This document shows, piece by piece, positions 18,819 through 28,715 of a stretch of 41,355 nt of DNA. The DNA lies in assembly GCA_019746355.1 (NCBI GenBank), contig JAIESC010000184.1, positions 1-41,355 on the forward strand, read 5' to 3'. Numbering within the stretch: position 1 is the first letter of the stretch; each line of letters starts with the position of its first letter. Origin of the DNA: Xanthobacteraceae bacterium (GTDB lineage Bacteria; Pseudomonadota; Alphaproteobacteria; Rhizobiales; Xanthobacteraceae). A program made the position numbers and the translations under genes. The notes under the pieces are model-generated. The model saw only the letters and a list, made by a program, of their open reading frames with translations, was not told the DNA's origin and made no database searches.

Positions 18819-20936
18819 TTACGCTGTCCGAGCGATCTGGCTTTTCGCTGCAGCAACGACGTTTTCAGAGGTGAAACCGAATCGCTTCTGTAGTTCCTTG
18901 AGCGGCGCCGAGGCCCCGAATGTCTGCATGGCGATGCTGTGACCGTGTCGGCCCACATACCTGGCCCACCCGAGACTCGATCCCTTTTCCACCGAGACGC
19001 GCGCCGCGACGGAGTCCGGGAGCACGTGCTCGCGATAATCGGGGTGATCGCGACAGTAGTGCTCGAACATCTCCCATGACGGCATGCTCACCACACGGGC
19101 CTTGATCCCGTCTACCTTGAGCAATTCGTATGCTTCAATGCAGAGAGAGACTTCACTACCCGTCGCCAGGAGCAATACTTGTGGCCGGCCACCGTCGCTG
19201 TCCGCTAGAACATAGGCGCCGCGCCGCACGCCTTCAGCCGAGGCGTATTTCGTTCGGTCGATCGTCGGCACCGCCTGCCGGGTCAGAATCAATGCCACCG
19301 GCTCATGGCGGAACTCCGCAATCACGCGCCAAGCCTCGACTGTTTCATTGGCATCAGCCGGGCGCAGGGTGATGAGCCCCGGGATGGCGCGCAGAGACGC
19401 CAGATGTTCAACCGGCTGATGCGTCGGCCCATCCTCCCCGACTCCGATCGAGTCGTGCGTGAAGATGTGGATCACCGGAATCTCCATCAGGGCGCTCAAG
19501 CGCATGGCCGCGCGGCCGTAGTCGCTAAAGATCAGGAAGCCAGATCCGAACGGTCGTATCTTCGAGAGCGATAAGCCATTGAGGATCGCGCCCATGGCGT
19601 GTTCGCGAATACCGAAGTGGAGATTCCGTCCTGCCGGGGTCTGTACGCCGAAATCATCGGCCTCTGGAAAAGTCAGTCGCGTCTTGCACGACGGCGCGAG
19701 ATCCGCCGATCCCCCGAGCAGCCACGGCAGGTTTCGGGCGAGTACGTTCAGCGCCTGACCCGACGCGTCCCGTGTGGCGACGCCTTTGCGATCTGCGGGG
19801 AATGTCGGCAATCCCTTGTCCCAGTTGTCCGGCAGTTCACGGCGCAACATCCGATACCCCTGATCGGCAAGATCAGGGTATTCCCGTCGATACTTTTCAA
19901 ACTTGGCCCACCAGTCGCGATGCAAGGCCAATCCCCGTGCGCCGATACCCTTCTGGAAATGCTCTCGCACCTCATCCGGAACGAGGAATTTTGCATCGGG
20001 CGCCCAGCCGTAGTGGCGCTTTGCCAACCTGATTTCTTCCTCCCCGAGCGGCTCGCCATGCGCCGCGCTGGTATCCTGCTTGTTCGGTGCGCCGTAGGCG
20101 ATGTGGCTGTCGACGATGATCAAAGTCGGCCGGTCGTTCGTGGCCTTGAACGTCCTGAAGGCTAGTTCGAGCGTCTCGAGACTATTGGCATCACCTACGC
20201 GTGTGACGTTCCAGCCGTATCCGATGAAGCGAGTCGCCACGTCCTCGCTGTAGGCCAGCGCCGTATTGCCTTCGATGGTGATATGGTTGTTGTCGTAGAT
20301 CCAACAAAGGTTGCTCAGCTTGAGGTGTCCTGCCAGCGACGCGGCTTCGCCGGAGATCCCTTCCATCATGCAACCGTCGCCGCACAGAGCGTAAACGTCG
20401 TAGTCGAATAGACTGAAGCCGGGACGGTTGAAGTAACCGGCGAGCCAGTATTCAGCGATCGCCATGCCGACGCTGGTGGCGAGTCCCTGCCCCAAAGGGC
20501 CCGTCGTCGTTTCCACGCCCGACGTCCAGCGGTATTCCGGATGGCCAGCGCATTTGCTGTCGAGCTGGCGAAAGCGCTTGATGTCGTCCAGCGTTACCGA
20601 CAACCTTCCGAGGGTTTCATATTTCGGGTTGACTGCCCTTACCCCGGTTAGGTGCAGCATCGCGTAAAGCAACATCGATGCGTGGCCCACGGACAATACG
20701 AAACGGTCACGATTCGGCCAGATCGGATGCGTTGGATCGAAGCGCAGGACCCGCTGCCACAAACAGTAGGCGACGGGCGCCAAGGCCATCGGTGTCCCAG
20801 GGTGGCCCGAGTTGGCGGCTTGTACGGCATCCATTGCCAGCGTGCGGATGGTGTTGATGCACAGCTGGTCCATCTCGTCGCTTATCGATTGGGCTACGCC
20901 GGATGATGCGCGTGCCATGACGCCGGTTGTACCCAT
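18819..20936 (-). CDS. tkt: Transketolase
   Basis: This 705-residue protein is a full-length thiamine-diphosphate transketolase. The N-terminal domain has NSGHPGTPMALAP (42-54), the substrate-binding VGHASMLLYA and GPLGQG, and the ThDP-binding GDGCMMEGISGEAASLAG through YDNNHITIEG (186-223). The central domain has the catalytic-Glu region GIREHAMG and FSDYGR, and the C-terminal domain is present. It moves two-carbon ketol units between sugar phosphates. A GGAG eight bases before an ATG at 20936 sets the start; an upstream in-frame ATG lacks a site. It lies between phosphoketolase and the fused GH65 gene, so it should feed xylulose-5-phosphate to the phosphoketolase. A housekeeping copy probably exists elsewhere. 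Confidence 0.96.
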   Translation of the reverse strand: MGTTGVMARASSGVAQSISDEMDQLCINTIRTLAMDAVQAANSGHPGTPMALAPVAYCLWQRVLRFDPTHPIWPNRDRFVLSVGHASMLLYAMLHLTGVRAVNPKYETLGRLSVTLDDIKRFRQLDSKCAGHPEYRWTSGVETTTGPLGQGLATSVGMAIAEYWLAGYFNRPGFSLFDYDVYALCGDGCMMEGISGEAASLAGHLKLSNLCWIYDNNHITIEGNTALAYSEDVATRFIGYGWNVTRVGDANSLETLELAFRTFKATNDRPTLIIVDSHIAYGAPNKQDTSAAHGEPLGEEEIRLAKRHYGWAPDAKFLVPDEVREHFQKGIGARGLALHRDWWAKFEKYRREYPDLADQGYRMLRRELPDNWDKGLPTFPADRKGVATRDASGQALNVLARNLPWLLGGSADLAPSCKTRLTFPEADDFGVQTPAGRNLHFGIREHAMGAILNGLSLSKIRPFGSGFLIFSDYGRAAMRLSALMEIPVIHIFTHDSIGVGEDGPTHQPVEHLASLRAIPGLITLRPADANETVEAWRVIAEFRHEPVALILTRQAVPTIDRTKYASAEGVRRGAYVLADSDGGRPQVLLLATGSEVSLCIEAYELLKVDGIKARVVSMPSWEMFEHYCRDHPDYREHVLPDSVAARVSVEKGSSLGWARYVGRHGHSIAMQTFGASAPLKELQKRFGFTSENVVAAAKSQIARTA

Positions 20937-21028
20937 CGGTCCCGCTCCAACCTGGTGGCGACGGCACTGAGCGAACACGCAGTGTGTGCCCAGAACGTGC
21001 CGGTCGCAGCGCCGCGCAGCAGACCTCC

Positions 21029-23449
21029 TCAGTACGGCCAGGTCCAGTTGACGATCTCAGGCCGATCGGTCCCGTGCTCGTGCGCGTAGTTAAGATTCTC
21101 GATAATGGCGTTCTTCATCTGCTCCTTAAGGTGTCCCGCCTTCGTCTGCAGCTTTGGCACCCTATCGATCACATCGATGACGAGGTGGAAGCGGGATGTT
21201 TCGTTCAACATCGCTAACTCGAGTGGCGTGTTGATATTGCCCTTCTCCTTGTAGCCCCGTACGTGCAGCTGCTCGTGCCCTTTGAACCGGTACGCGAGCT
21301 TGTGGATGAGCCAGGGATATCCGTGGAAATTGAAGATGATCGGCTTGTCCGTTGTGAACAGGCTGTCGAACTCACGATCTGTCGAGCCATGCGGATGCTC
21401 CGTCGCCGGCTGCAGCCTGAACAGGTCCACGACATTAACAAAGCGCAACTTCAGGTCTGGAACGTTCTCACGCAGGATGGCGGCCGCGGCAAGCGCCTCC
21501 ATGGTCGAAACGTCGCCGCAGGAGGCCAGAACGACATCGGGCTCGGCATCCTTGTCGGTGCTGGCACGTCCCCAAATACCGAGGCCTTTGGTGCAATGGA
21601 CGACCGCCTCGTCCATGGTGGTGAACTGCAGATGCTTCTGTTTGTCGGCAACGATGACGTTGATGTAGTCGGTGCTGCGCAGGCAGTGGTCGGCAACCGC
21701 CAACAGCGTGTTGGCATCCGGCGGCAGATAGACGCGCGTGACGGACGGGCCCTTGTTGGTCACGAGGTCGATGAATCCAGGATCCTGGTGCGAGAATCCG
21801 TTGTGATCCTGCCGCCAGACCGTCGAGGAGAGCAGGATGGTTTCCGAAGCGACCGAGGCGCGCCATGGCACGTGGTTCTTGCAGATGTCCAGCCATTTGG
21901 CGTGCTGGTTGAACATCGAATCGACAACATGGGCGAAGGCTTCATAGGTGTGGAAGAACCCGTGTCGTCCCGTCAGCAGGTAGCCCTCCAGCCAGCCGAG
22001 AAGCGTGTGCTCCGAGAGCATCTCCATCACGCGGCCGTCAGGTGCCAGCTCGCCACCGTCGGCATCCTCCGGAAGCATCTCGGCCATCCAGGTCTTCTTG
22101 CTCACCTGATAGATCGCCTGCAGCCGGTTTGAAGCCGTCTCATCGGGCCCAAACACGCGGAAATTCGTTGGATTGTTCTTCATCACGTCGCGAAGGTAGT
22201 CGCCGAGCGGCTTCGTGTTCTCGAACACCGCCGCACCATGGGCGGCCACCTTCACTGCGTAGTCGCGAAAATCGGGAAGCCTGAGCTCCTTGCGCAACAA
22301 TCCGCCGTTGGCGTGCGGGTTGGCACTCATGCGCCGATCTTTTGTGGGCGCCAGCGCCTTCAATTCGGGTATGAGCCGGCCGTTCGCATCGAACAGCTCG
22401 TCAGGCTTGTAGCTGCGCAGCCAGCCTTCAAGAAGTTTCAGATTTGCCGGATTGTCCCGCACATCGGCAAAGGGCACTTGGTGCGAGCGCCAGGACCCTT
22501 CCACCTTGTGCCCTTTGATCTCCTTCGGCCCAGTCCACCCCTTTGGTGACCGCAACACGATCATCGGCCAGCGCGGACGCGATGCCTTCTTTGAATTCTT
22601 GGTATTCCGCGCGGCCTTCTGGTGGGCACGAATCTCCCCGATGGCCTGTTCAAGTGTGTCGGCCATCTTCCTGTGCATCGCAGCCGGATCGTCACCCTCA
22701 ACGAAGTATGGCCTGTATCCGTACCCGACAAACAAAGCTTCCAGTTCCTCGTGACTGATACGCGCCAGGATCGTTGGATTGGCGATCTTGTAGCCGTTCA
22801 GATTCAATATCGGCAGCACGGCGCCGTCGCGCGCAGGATTGATGAACTTGTTCGAATGCCACGCCGTCGCCAGTGGGCCGGTTTCGGCTTCACCGTCTCC
22901 CACGACGCAAGCGACAATCAGATCGGGGTTGTCGAGGGCCATGCCGTAGGCGTGCGAGAGGCTGTAGCCAAGCTCGCCTCCTTCGTGAATGGACCCGGGC
23001 GTTTCCGGCGTGACATGGCTTCCGATGTGTCCGGGAAACGAGAACTGCTTGAAGAACTTCCGCAGTCCTTCGGTGTCTTCGCTCTTGTCCGGATAGATCT
23101 CGGAATAGGTGCCCTCGAGATAGGCCGGACCCAGTACCCCGGGCGCCCCATGGCCCGGCCCTGCAACGAAGATCATGTCGAGGTCGTGCCGGACGATCAT
23201 TCGGTTCAGGTGAACCCAGATGAACGACAGTGCCGGACTCGCCCCCCAGTGGCCGAGCAATCGGTACTTCACATGCTCTGCCTTGAGCGGCTCCTTCAGC
23301 AGCGGATTGCCCTTCAGGTAGATCATTCCTACCGAGAGATAATTGCAGGCCCGCCAGTAGCTGTTCATCAGCTCCAGCTCCTTGTTCGACAGCGGCTTCG
23401 GCTTGCCATCCGCCAGTTTCAGCTCTTGAGTCGATACGGGCTTCGTCAC
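21029..23449 (-). CDS. xfp: Phosphoketolase (xylulose-5-P / fructose-6-P)
   Basis: The 806-residue protein has both phosphoketolase signatures: EGGELGY (156-162), and the ThDP-binding stretch [19 protein letters not shown]. It also carries the catalytic His segments HWGASP (67-72) and GPGHGAP (97-103). It cleaves xylulose-5-phosphate, and often fructose-6-phosphate, with phosphate to acetyl phosphate plus glyceraldehyde-3-phosphate or erythrose-4-phosphate. The substrate range cannot be told from sequence alone. The start is a GTG at 23449 with GGAGG six bases upstream; this gives the usual family N-terminus, while upstream codons look non-coding. No acetate kinase or phosphotransacetylase gene is in the window to use the acetyl phosphate. 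Confidence 0.95.
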   Translation of the reverse strand: MTKPVSTQELKLADGKPKPLSNKELELMNSYWRACNYLSVGMIYLKGNPLLKEPLKAEHVKYRLLGHWGASPALSFIWVHLNRMIVRHDLDMIFVAGPGHGAPGVLGPAYLEGTYSEIYPDKSEDTEGLRKFFKQFSFPGHIGSHVTPETPGSIHEGGELGYSLSHAYGMALDNPDLIVACVVGDGEAETGPLATAWHSNKFINPARDGAVLPILNLNGYKIANPTILARISHEELEALFVGYGYRPYFVEGDDPAAMHRKMADTLEQAIGEIRAHQKAARNTKNSKKASRPRWPMIVLRSPKGWTGPKEIKGHKVEGSWRSHQVPFADVRDNPANLKLLEGWLRSYKPDELFDANGRLIPELKALAPTKDRRMSANPHANGGLLRKELRLPDFRDYAVKVAAHGAAVFENTKPLGDYLRDVMKNNPTNFRVFGPDETASNRLQAIYQVSKKTWMAEMLPEDADGGELAPDGRVMEMLSEHTLLGWLEGYLLTGRHGFFHTYEAFAHVVDSMFNQHAKWLDICKNHVPWRASVASETILLSSTVWRQDHNGFSHQDPGFIDLVTNKGPSVTRVYLPPDANTLLAVADHCLRSTDYINVIVADKQKHLQFTTMDEAVVHCTKGLGIWGRASTDKDAEPDVVLASCGDVSTMEALAAAAILRENVPDLKLRFVNVVDLFRLQPATEHPHGSTDREFDSLFTTDKPIIFNFHGYPWLIHKLAYRFKGHEQLHVRGYKEKGNINTPLELAMLNETSRFHLVIDVIDRVPKLQTKAGHLKEQMKNAIIENLNYAHEHGTDRPEIVNWTWPY

Positions 23450-23501
23450 GACCTGCCTCCATTCGCTATTCATCCACCGCTTGTGGTGACATCCGACGCC
23501 T

Positions 23502-24533
23502 TTACGAGGCGGCCAGCTCGCTTTCGACCAACGCGGAATATCTGCCCAGAGCCGCAGCGCTGTCGCATTTGGCGCGATGGTAGAAAGCCTGTTGGCCGGC
23601 TCTGAGGTTCTCGTTGTGTCCGTGCCAGGCATCGAGCGCTTCGTCCTGCAAGGCGCGGCCGTAGGAGAAGCTGAGCTTCCAGGGTTTCGGGCCTTCGATC
23701 TGGTTGATCGTGTTCAAATGTACGGTCGCGGAGAGAGGATCCTGGCCGCCCGACAGAAACACGACGCCGGGGACCGCAGCCGGCACATGCCGGCGGAGGC
23801 AGCGCAATGTGGCCACCGCGACCTCCTCGACGGGGGCCTGCCTTGTGCAACTCCCGCCCGGCACCACCATGTTGGGCTTGAGCAGCATGCCTTCGAGAGA
23901 CACGTCGTGCTCGAACAGTGCGTCGAAGACGACATGCAGCACCTTGCCCGTGACATCCTCGCAGCGCTCGATCGTATGCGGCCCGTCCATCAGCACTTCG
24001 GGTTCGACAATCGGAACGATACCCTCCTCCTGGCAGAGGGCTGCGTAGCGTGCGAGCGCGTACGCGTTCGCCAGCACACAGATCCCGCTTGGCATCGTGT
24101 CGCTGACCTCGATCACTGCCCGCCATTTCGCAAAGCGCGCGCCCAACTTGCGGTATTCGCGGAGGCGGTCGCGAAGCCCGTCAAGCCCTTCGGTGATTCG
24201 CTCTCCAGGGGAGCCGGCAAGCGGCTTCGCGCCATTGTCTACCTTGATGCCCGGCATGATCCCCGGGCCGATCAGCAGATCGGGCAGCCGGGCTCCTTTG
24301 TCATTTTCTTGATGGATCGTCTCGTCCTGCAGGATCACACCGCTGATGAACTCCGAGACTCCCGGCGTCGTGAAGAACATCTCGCGATAGGTGCGACGAC
24401 TCTCCGGCGTGGATTCGATCTCCAGTGCTGCGAGTCTGCGTGTGATAGTTGGGACAGTCTCGTCGGCGGCCAATATTCCCTTTCCATCGGCGACAAGCGC
24501 CTTGGCTGTTTCGCTTAGGTCAACGGTGGCCAT
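23502..24533 (-). CDS. Class I fructose-bisphosphate aldolase
   Basis: The 343-residue protein matches the eukaryote-like class I aldolase family: KGILAADET (18-26), the Lys in FAKWRAV (136), EPEV (177-180), and the Schiff-base Lys219 in GMLLKPNMV. It also carries the phosphate-binding VFLSGGQ and SFSYGRALQ. It cleaves fructose-1,6-bisphosphate reversibly and can condense dihydroxyacetone phosphate with erythrose-4-phosphate to sedoheptulose-1,7-bisphosphate. The C-terminal Tyr of animal enzymes is absent. GGGAGG lies before the ATG, the phosphofructokinase stop is 21 bases upstream, and phosphoketolase starts 52 bases downstream, so it sits within one operon. Confidence 0.95.
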   Translation of the reverse strand: MATVDLSETAKALVADGKGILAADETVPTITRRLAALEIESTPESRRTYREMFFTTPGVSEFISGVILQDETIHQENDKGARLPDLLIGPGIMPGIKVDNGAKPLAGSPGERITEGLDGLRDRLREYRKLGARFAKWRAVIEVSDTMPSGICVLANAYALARYAALCQEEGIVPIVEPEVLMDGPHTIERCEDVTGKVLHVVFDALFEHDVSLEGMLLKPNMVVPGGSCTRQAPVEEVAVATLRCLRRHVPAAVPGVVFLSGGQDPLSATVHLNTINQIEGPKPWKLSFSYGRALQDEALDAWHGHNENLRAGQQAFYHRAKCDSAAALGRYSALVESELAAS

Positions 24534-24554
24534 TGCGGTCCTCCCACTGAGGTC

Positions 24555-25814
24555 TTACACAGCGAACTCATTGGTCAGTTTCTTCGGCGCCGGCGTGTTC
24601 TGCAGATTCACATAGTCGGGCAGTCCATCTCGGAATGGCGGATAAGCTTCGCCAACGATGAGGGGCGCGAGATATAGGCGGGCTGCCTCCGTGATGCCGA
24701 AGCCGTCGGCGCTGATGAAATCGGGAGGCACTAGCTTTTCCTGGTTGGCAACCTTGGAAAGCGGCGCCTCGATGATGTCCCAGCGATAAGGCGCATCGCT
24801 GAGTCGGCGGATCGCCGGCATCACAGCGTTCCTTCCGGCGATTGCGAATTCGACCGCGGCACGACCCACCGCGTACGCCTGTTGGACATCGGTTTCGGAG
24901 GCAATGTGACGCGCCGATCGTTGGAGATAGTCAACCATGGCCCAATGACACCGGACGCCGAGCTTCATGCTGATCAAGTTGGTGATGAATGGCGCCACTC
25001 CGCCTAGCTGCGTGTGGCCGAAGGCATCCTTCAGGCGGGATGCCGAGAGGAACTCGCCGCCGGGTCCCTTGACGCCTTCGGACATGGCGATCACGCAGTA
25101 CCCGTCTTGCTCGATCGCCTGCTCGACCTTAGTCAGGAAGCGCTTCTCATCGAACGTGACCTCAGGCAGCAGCAGGACGTATGAACCTCCGCCTCCCGGC
25201 TCAGCGAGCGCGCAAGCCGCGGCCGCCCAGCCGGCATGCCGGCCCATCACTTCCAGCGCGAACACCTTGGTCGACGTGCTGTACATCGCCGCGACGTCGA
25301 AGGCTGCTTCGCGCAGCGACGTGGCAACGTATTTCGCCAGTGAGCCAAACCCTGGTGAGCAGTCGGTGATTGGCAGGTCATTGTCCACCGTTTTGGGAAT
25401 GCCGACGCACACGATCGGATAGGCCAGCTCGGCGCCCATTTGGCTGACTTTGAAAGCGGTGTCCTGCGAGTCGCCGCCGCCGTTGTAAAAGAAGAACCCG
25501 ATATCGTGCGCGCGAAACACTTCGATCAAGCGTTCGTATTGTGCGCGATGCTCGTGAATCGATTTCAGCTTGTAACGACACGACCCGAATGCAGCGCCTG
25601 GCGTGTGCTTGAGCGCGGCAATCGCAGCTTCCGACTCGAGGCTTGTATCGATGAGATCTTCAGTTAGAGCGCCGACGACGCCGTTGCGCCCGGCATAGAC
25701 CTTGCCAATCTTATCCGCATGTTGGCGGGCAGTTTGCAACACACCACAGGCTGAGGCGTTGATCACTGCGGTGACCCCGCCCGACTGGCCGTAGAACGCA
25801 TTCTTGCGGCCCAT
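24555..25814 (-). CDS. 6-phosphofructokinase, probably pyrophosphate-dependent
   Basis: The 419-residue protein has the phosphofructokinase fold with GQSGGVT (9-15), YNGGGDSQDTA (110-120), PKTVDND (140-146, catalytic Asp) and the fructose-6-phosphate site MGRHAGW (190-196). Where ATP enzymes read GGDG, this one reads GGGDS, placing an Asp at the discriminating Gly. The Lys before TVDND is also the one that binds pyrophosphate. Both features, and the length, fit the PPi-using group known from rhizobia, clostridia and spirochaetes. It would phosphorylate F6P reversibly with PPi. I start at the ATG six bases after GGGGA rather than a TTG six codons earlier. It is the first gene of the minus-strand carbohydrate cluster. 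Confidence 0.88.
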   Translation of the reverse strand: MGRKNAFYGQSGGVTAVINASACGVLQTARQHADKIGKVYAGRNGVVGALTEDLIDTSLESEAAIAALKHTPGAAFGSCRYKLKSIHEHRAQYERLIEVFRAHDIGFFFYNGGGDSQDTAFKVSQMGAELAYPIVCVGIPKTVDNDLPITDCSPGFGSLAKYVATSLREAAFDVAAMYSTSTKVFALEVMGRHAGWAAAACALAEPGGGGSYVLLLPEVTFDEKRFLTKVEQAIEQDGYCVIAMSEGVKGPGGEFLSASRLKDAFGHTQLGGVAPFITNLISMKLGVRCHWAMVDYLQRSARHIASETDVQQAYAVGRAAVEFAIAGRNAVMPAIRRLSDAPYRWDIIEAPLSKVANQEKLVPPDFISADGFGITEAARLYLAPLIVGEAYPPFRDGLPDYVNLQNTPAPKKLTNEFAV

Positions 25815-26539
25815 GACAGATCCCCGAGGCAAACAGCCGTCAGGTCATCGTGAGCGAGCACTGACTGTGACAATCTCCGGCCACAGCTAGGTTCCGCGAC
25901 AACCGCAGCCATCACCGGCGCACCAGACGAGCGCACCGCTCTCGATCGATCAGCCTAGCAAAGCAGGAGCCGAATCGAACGGCCGGTAGAACAGCGTTCT
26001 ATATGGTCCAGCGCTCGATAAGGAACCTACACGGTTCAGCTAAAGCCACGGCACCAACACCAACCTTCAGCGATACCGTTGCCAATGACGGGCGCGAGGT
26101 TGTCTGTCAGACTCAACACACCGCGTTTCACTCTACCGCGCTTACAAAAGCTACGCCGACTTATCTGTGCAGTAAAGGAGAACGTTGGATTCCAGTTCCT
26201 CTCCCTCCGCCAGCCCCTCCCCCGCAAACGTTCTCCGCGCCGCTGAGCCTGCGCCGAGAATCGCAGCGTTCATCGATGTTCTCGGCAGAACCTCCGCACC
26301 GCCGACCACATCACCCAACGGATTGCGCTCGCGATCCCCACCCGGAAAATCCGTGCGGCCTCGTTTCGCGAAAGACCGTCCTCAACGACAAGCCTTGATC
26401 ACCCGTACGCGAAGAGCTTCGCCATGCGCCATCCTCGCCGGCCTCCTCCCGGTCCCAAGGATGAATCACGCTTCGTTCGGTTTGGGAATCCCTTCCGATT
26501 CAATTCGACCTCAATTCGCTCTAGCCGACCGTACCTGCC
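25815..26539. other. Non-coding stretch upstream of the carbohydrate cluster
   Basis: No intact gene is visible on either strand. It is the upstream region of the phosphofructokinase gene and must hold its promoter, although I found no convincing -35/-10 pair. A small inverted repeat AGAAC-AGC-GTTCT lies at 25988-26000, followed by ATATGG. The part near 26312-26432 encodes a decayed IS630-type transposase start on the minus strand (separate entry). The remaining sequence is AT-richer than the flanking genes. Confidence 0.6.
26312..26432 (-). mobile_element. IS630-family transposase N-terminal remnant (frameshifted)
   Basis: Reading the minus strand from an ATG at 26432, preceded by GGAGG and AGG runs, gives ALRVRVIKAC and a stop. 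One base further the next frame continues VEDGLSRNEAARIFRVGIAS and then AIRWV. Joined across a single-base shift, this is the characteristic opening of IS630-group transposases: an R-x-R-V-I helix, then a DG-x-SR-xx-AA-xxF-xVG-xx-(S/T)AIRWV helix-turn-helix. The homology ends after AIRWV and no catalytic DDE region or terminal repeat is present. It is a dead fragment beside the promoter end of the carbohydrate cluster. Confidence 0.7.
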
Positions 26540-27631
26540 TCAGGCAGGCAAGCGCTGCGCCTTCACTTCGCACGGCAGCGTCGCAGGTTTCGGCAGCTCC
26601 TCGCCCGCACCCCGTTCATATCCCACCACACGCAGCGCGCCTGCCGCCGGACACATCTCGACCGCGAGCCGCGTATAGGGGTTGAGCACCGGCGGCGCGA
26701 TCCAGCCGAAGCTTTGCTGCGCGAACGAGCCCTTCCACTGCTCCAGCCCCTCGCGCCGCGCCCGGCTCTTTTGCGCGGCCTCTTCAAACGTGCAGCTCAG
26801 CACCTGGTTCGCGCTGATGCGGCCTTCCCACTCCGGCCGTCTTTCCAGCCAATCATTGGCAGCGCCGTGGTCATCGGCGTGCGTCTCGAAGTCGTTCTCG
26901 GTGCGCTCAATGACGCAGCGCTCGCCCTTGTGGCATCCGACGAGCGTATAGATCGCCGGCCGTGCGATCGGTGTCATCTCCAGCATCCGCCGCGCCTCGG
27001 CAAAGTCGCCGGCCTCCTCGAACACGAAACGCAGCAACTGATCGGCCGGGATCGAGCGCTGGCGAAGGAGCGTCGACAGTCCGTTGGCCGCGAGATCGTA
27101 GGGCCGCAGGAAGCGCGCATGCGTCCGCCGGCGCAGCGGCGCCTGGTTGATGGCTGCGCCAAAGCGGCCCGGGGCAAGCGCGGTGAGCACGCCGACATAA
27201 CCCGGCCAGGTGACGCTGAAGAACTCACCGGCTGCGCCCTGCATGCGGGCGATCTCGACGAAGCGGCCCAATCCGGGAAACGGCCAGTCGAGCGTGCGCG
27301 CAAGCCACGGAACGCCCTCCTCGTCGCGGCCAAGCGCCGTGCAGGACCACTGGTAGGAGCCGTTGAGAAACCAGATGCCGGGAAATGCCAGCGCCGCCGC
27401 GATCGCCCGCACCTCCTCGACGTAGGGCGACTGCGAGCGCATGAGCCAGCGCCGCGCGACCGCATCGAGCATGGGCATCATCGCGCGCGCCGGCGCCGGC
27501 AACCAGGCGACGCAGGTGTCGCGCAGCCCGCGCGCCCGGATACGACCCTCGCGCGCGTGGCGCAACGATCCGCCTTCGCGGATATCGACGACAGGGATCG
27601 GAGACAGGCCAGGCGTCAAGACATTCGTCAC
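26540..27631 (-). CDS. Ntn-hydrolase of the acid-ceramidase / choloylglycine hydrolase-like group
   Basis: The 363-residue protein has SCTALGRDEEGVPWLARTLD around Cys97, followed by WPFPGLGRF. This is the pattern of the N-terminal-nucleophile amidases (choloylglycine hydrolase, acid ceramidase and N-acylethanolamine amidase relatives), where the Cys after an autocleaved bond becomes the catalytic nucleophile. Later Asn and Arg-rich segments (GAAINQAPLRRR, IERTENDFETHADDHGAAND) fit the substrate pocket. It probably cleaves a linear amide or acylated amine. There is no signal peptide. The start is a GTG with AAGG six bases upstream. A Bug-type carboxylate-binding protein begins divergently 94 bases away. 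The assignment to this fold is moderately sure; the substrate is unknown. Confidence 0.75.
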   Translation of the reverse strand: MTNVLTPGLSPIPVVDIREGGSLRHAREGRIRARGLRDTCVAWLPAPARAMMPMLDAVARRWLMRSQSPYVEEVRAIAAALAFPGIWFLNGSYQWSCTALGRDEEGVPWLARTLDWPFPGLGRFVEIARMQGAAGEFFSVTWPGYVGVLTALAPGRFGAAINQAPLRRRTHARFLRPYDLAANGLSTLLRQRSIPADQLLRFVFEEAGDFAEARRMLEMTPIARPAIYTLVGCHKGERCVIERTENDFETHADDHGAANDWLERRPEWEGRISANQVLSCTFEEAAQKSRARREGLEQWKGSFAQQSFGWIAPPVLNPYTRLAVEMCPAAGALRVVGYERGAGEELPKPATLPCEVKAQRLPA

Positions 27632-27639
27632 GGGTCACC

Positions 27640-27669
27640 TTGTCCGGCGAGCAATGCAAAGACTAGGCT
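27640..27669 (+). promoter_or_regulatory. Possible promoter of the second Bug gene
   Basis: TTGTCC (27640-27645) and TAGGCT (27664-27669) are 18 bases apart. The match to consensus is only fair. The -10 lies in a CTA-xx-CTTG context also seen upstream of other binding-protein genes in this window (near 6992 and 30018). Confidence 0.35.
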
Positions 27670-27725
27670 TGGCGGTAAGGCAAGAAAACAACAATTCCCA
27701 AGAAAAGACGGCGGGAGGATGGAAT

Positions 27726-28709
27726 ATGCGAGCAGCATGGGCGCGAAGATCCTGGGCGGCCGCCTGCGCGGCGCTGATATTGCCGGTTGGGACAGCCGCG
27801 CCTTCGAAGGCGCAGAGCTATCCCAGCAAGCAGATCGAGCTGGTGGTGCCATTTGTGGCCGGCGGCACCACCGATACCGTCGCCCGCTTCATCTCGCAGC
27901 GGCTGTCGGACCAATGGGGGCAGCCGGTCATCGTCAGCAACCGGCCGGGCGGCGGAAGCTCGATCGGCACCAATATCGTCGCCAAGGCCGCGCCGGACGG
28001 GCACACGCTGCTGGTGACCACGATCGCGTTCGCGATCAACGCCAGCCTGCAAAAGCAGCCCTACGACGCGATCAAGGACTTCACCGCGATCAGCGAGCTT
28101 TCGACCATCCCGCTGATGCTGGTGGTGCACCCGTCGCTGCCGATCAACAACCTCAAGGTGTTCATCGAATACTCCAAGGCGCAGCCGGCGGGACTCGATT
28201 ATGCGACGTCCGGGCCCGGCACCTCGACGCATCTCGCCGCCGAGATGTTCAAGGCCATGACCGGCGCGAAGCTCGTGCACGTGCCGTTCAAGGGCAACGC
28301 CGAGGTGATCAACGCGCTGGTCGGCGGCCATGTGAAGGTGCACTTCGCGCTGACCGCGTCGACCTTGCAGCATGTGCGCAACGGCACGCTCCGGGTGATC
28401 GCGGTGACGACCGAGAAGCGGCTGCCCGACCTGCCCGATGTGCCGACCATCGCCGAGCTCGGCTATCCGGCCTATGAGATCAGCTCCTGGCAGGGCGTAT
28501 TCGCGCCCGCGGGCACGCCGAAGGAGATCGTCGGACGGCTCAACCGCGAGATCGTGGCGATGCTGAAGACGTCGGAGGTGCACGCGCGGATCACCCGCGA
28601 AGGCGCCATTCCGATCGGCAGTTCGCCGGAAGAGTTCTCCGCCCGCTTCAAGAACGAGGTGGAGAAATGGGCCAAGGTTGCCCAGAGCGCGGGGCTGGCC
28701 ACGCCCTAG
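27726..28709 (+). CDS. TctC/Bug-family binding protein
   Basis: The 327-residue exported protein has a signal peptide (cleavage near SKA-QSY), then IELVVPFVAGGTTDTVAR, NRPGGGSSIGTNIVAKAAPDG and LVHVPFKGNAEVINAL, the three Bug landmarks. It should bind a small carboxylate or similar anion in the periplasm. No TctAB genes accompany it. GGGAGG precedes the ATG at a good distance; frames further upstream are not protein-like. It lies between the divergent Ntn-hydrolase and the convergent MFS transporter (6-base gap), so its ligand may be related to an acylated amine or acid handled by those genes. Confidence 0.93.
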   Translation: MRAAWARRSWAAACAALILPVGTAAPSKAQSYPSKQIELVVPFVAGGTTDTVARFISQRLSDQWGQPVIVSNRPGGGSSIGTNIVAKAAPDGHTLLVTTIAFAINASLQKQPYDAIKDFTAISELSTIPLMLVVHPSLPINNLKVFIEYSKAQPAGLDYATSGPGTSTHLAAEMFKAMTGAKLVHVPFKGNAEVINALVGGHVKVHFALTASTLQHVRNGTLRVIAVTTEKRLPDLPDVPTIAELGYPAYEISSWQGVFAPAGTPKEIVGRLNREIVAMLKTSEVHARITREGAIPIGSSPEEFSARFKNEVEKWAKVAQSAGLATP

Positions 28710-28715
28710 CTGCGG

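Noticed and set aside
25988..26000. Inverted repeat AGAAC-AGC-GTTCT as an operator for the phosphofructokinase operon
   Set aside because: Only five base pairs per arm, about 170 bases from the start codon, and no promoter found next to it; noted only in the gap entry.
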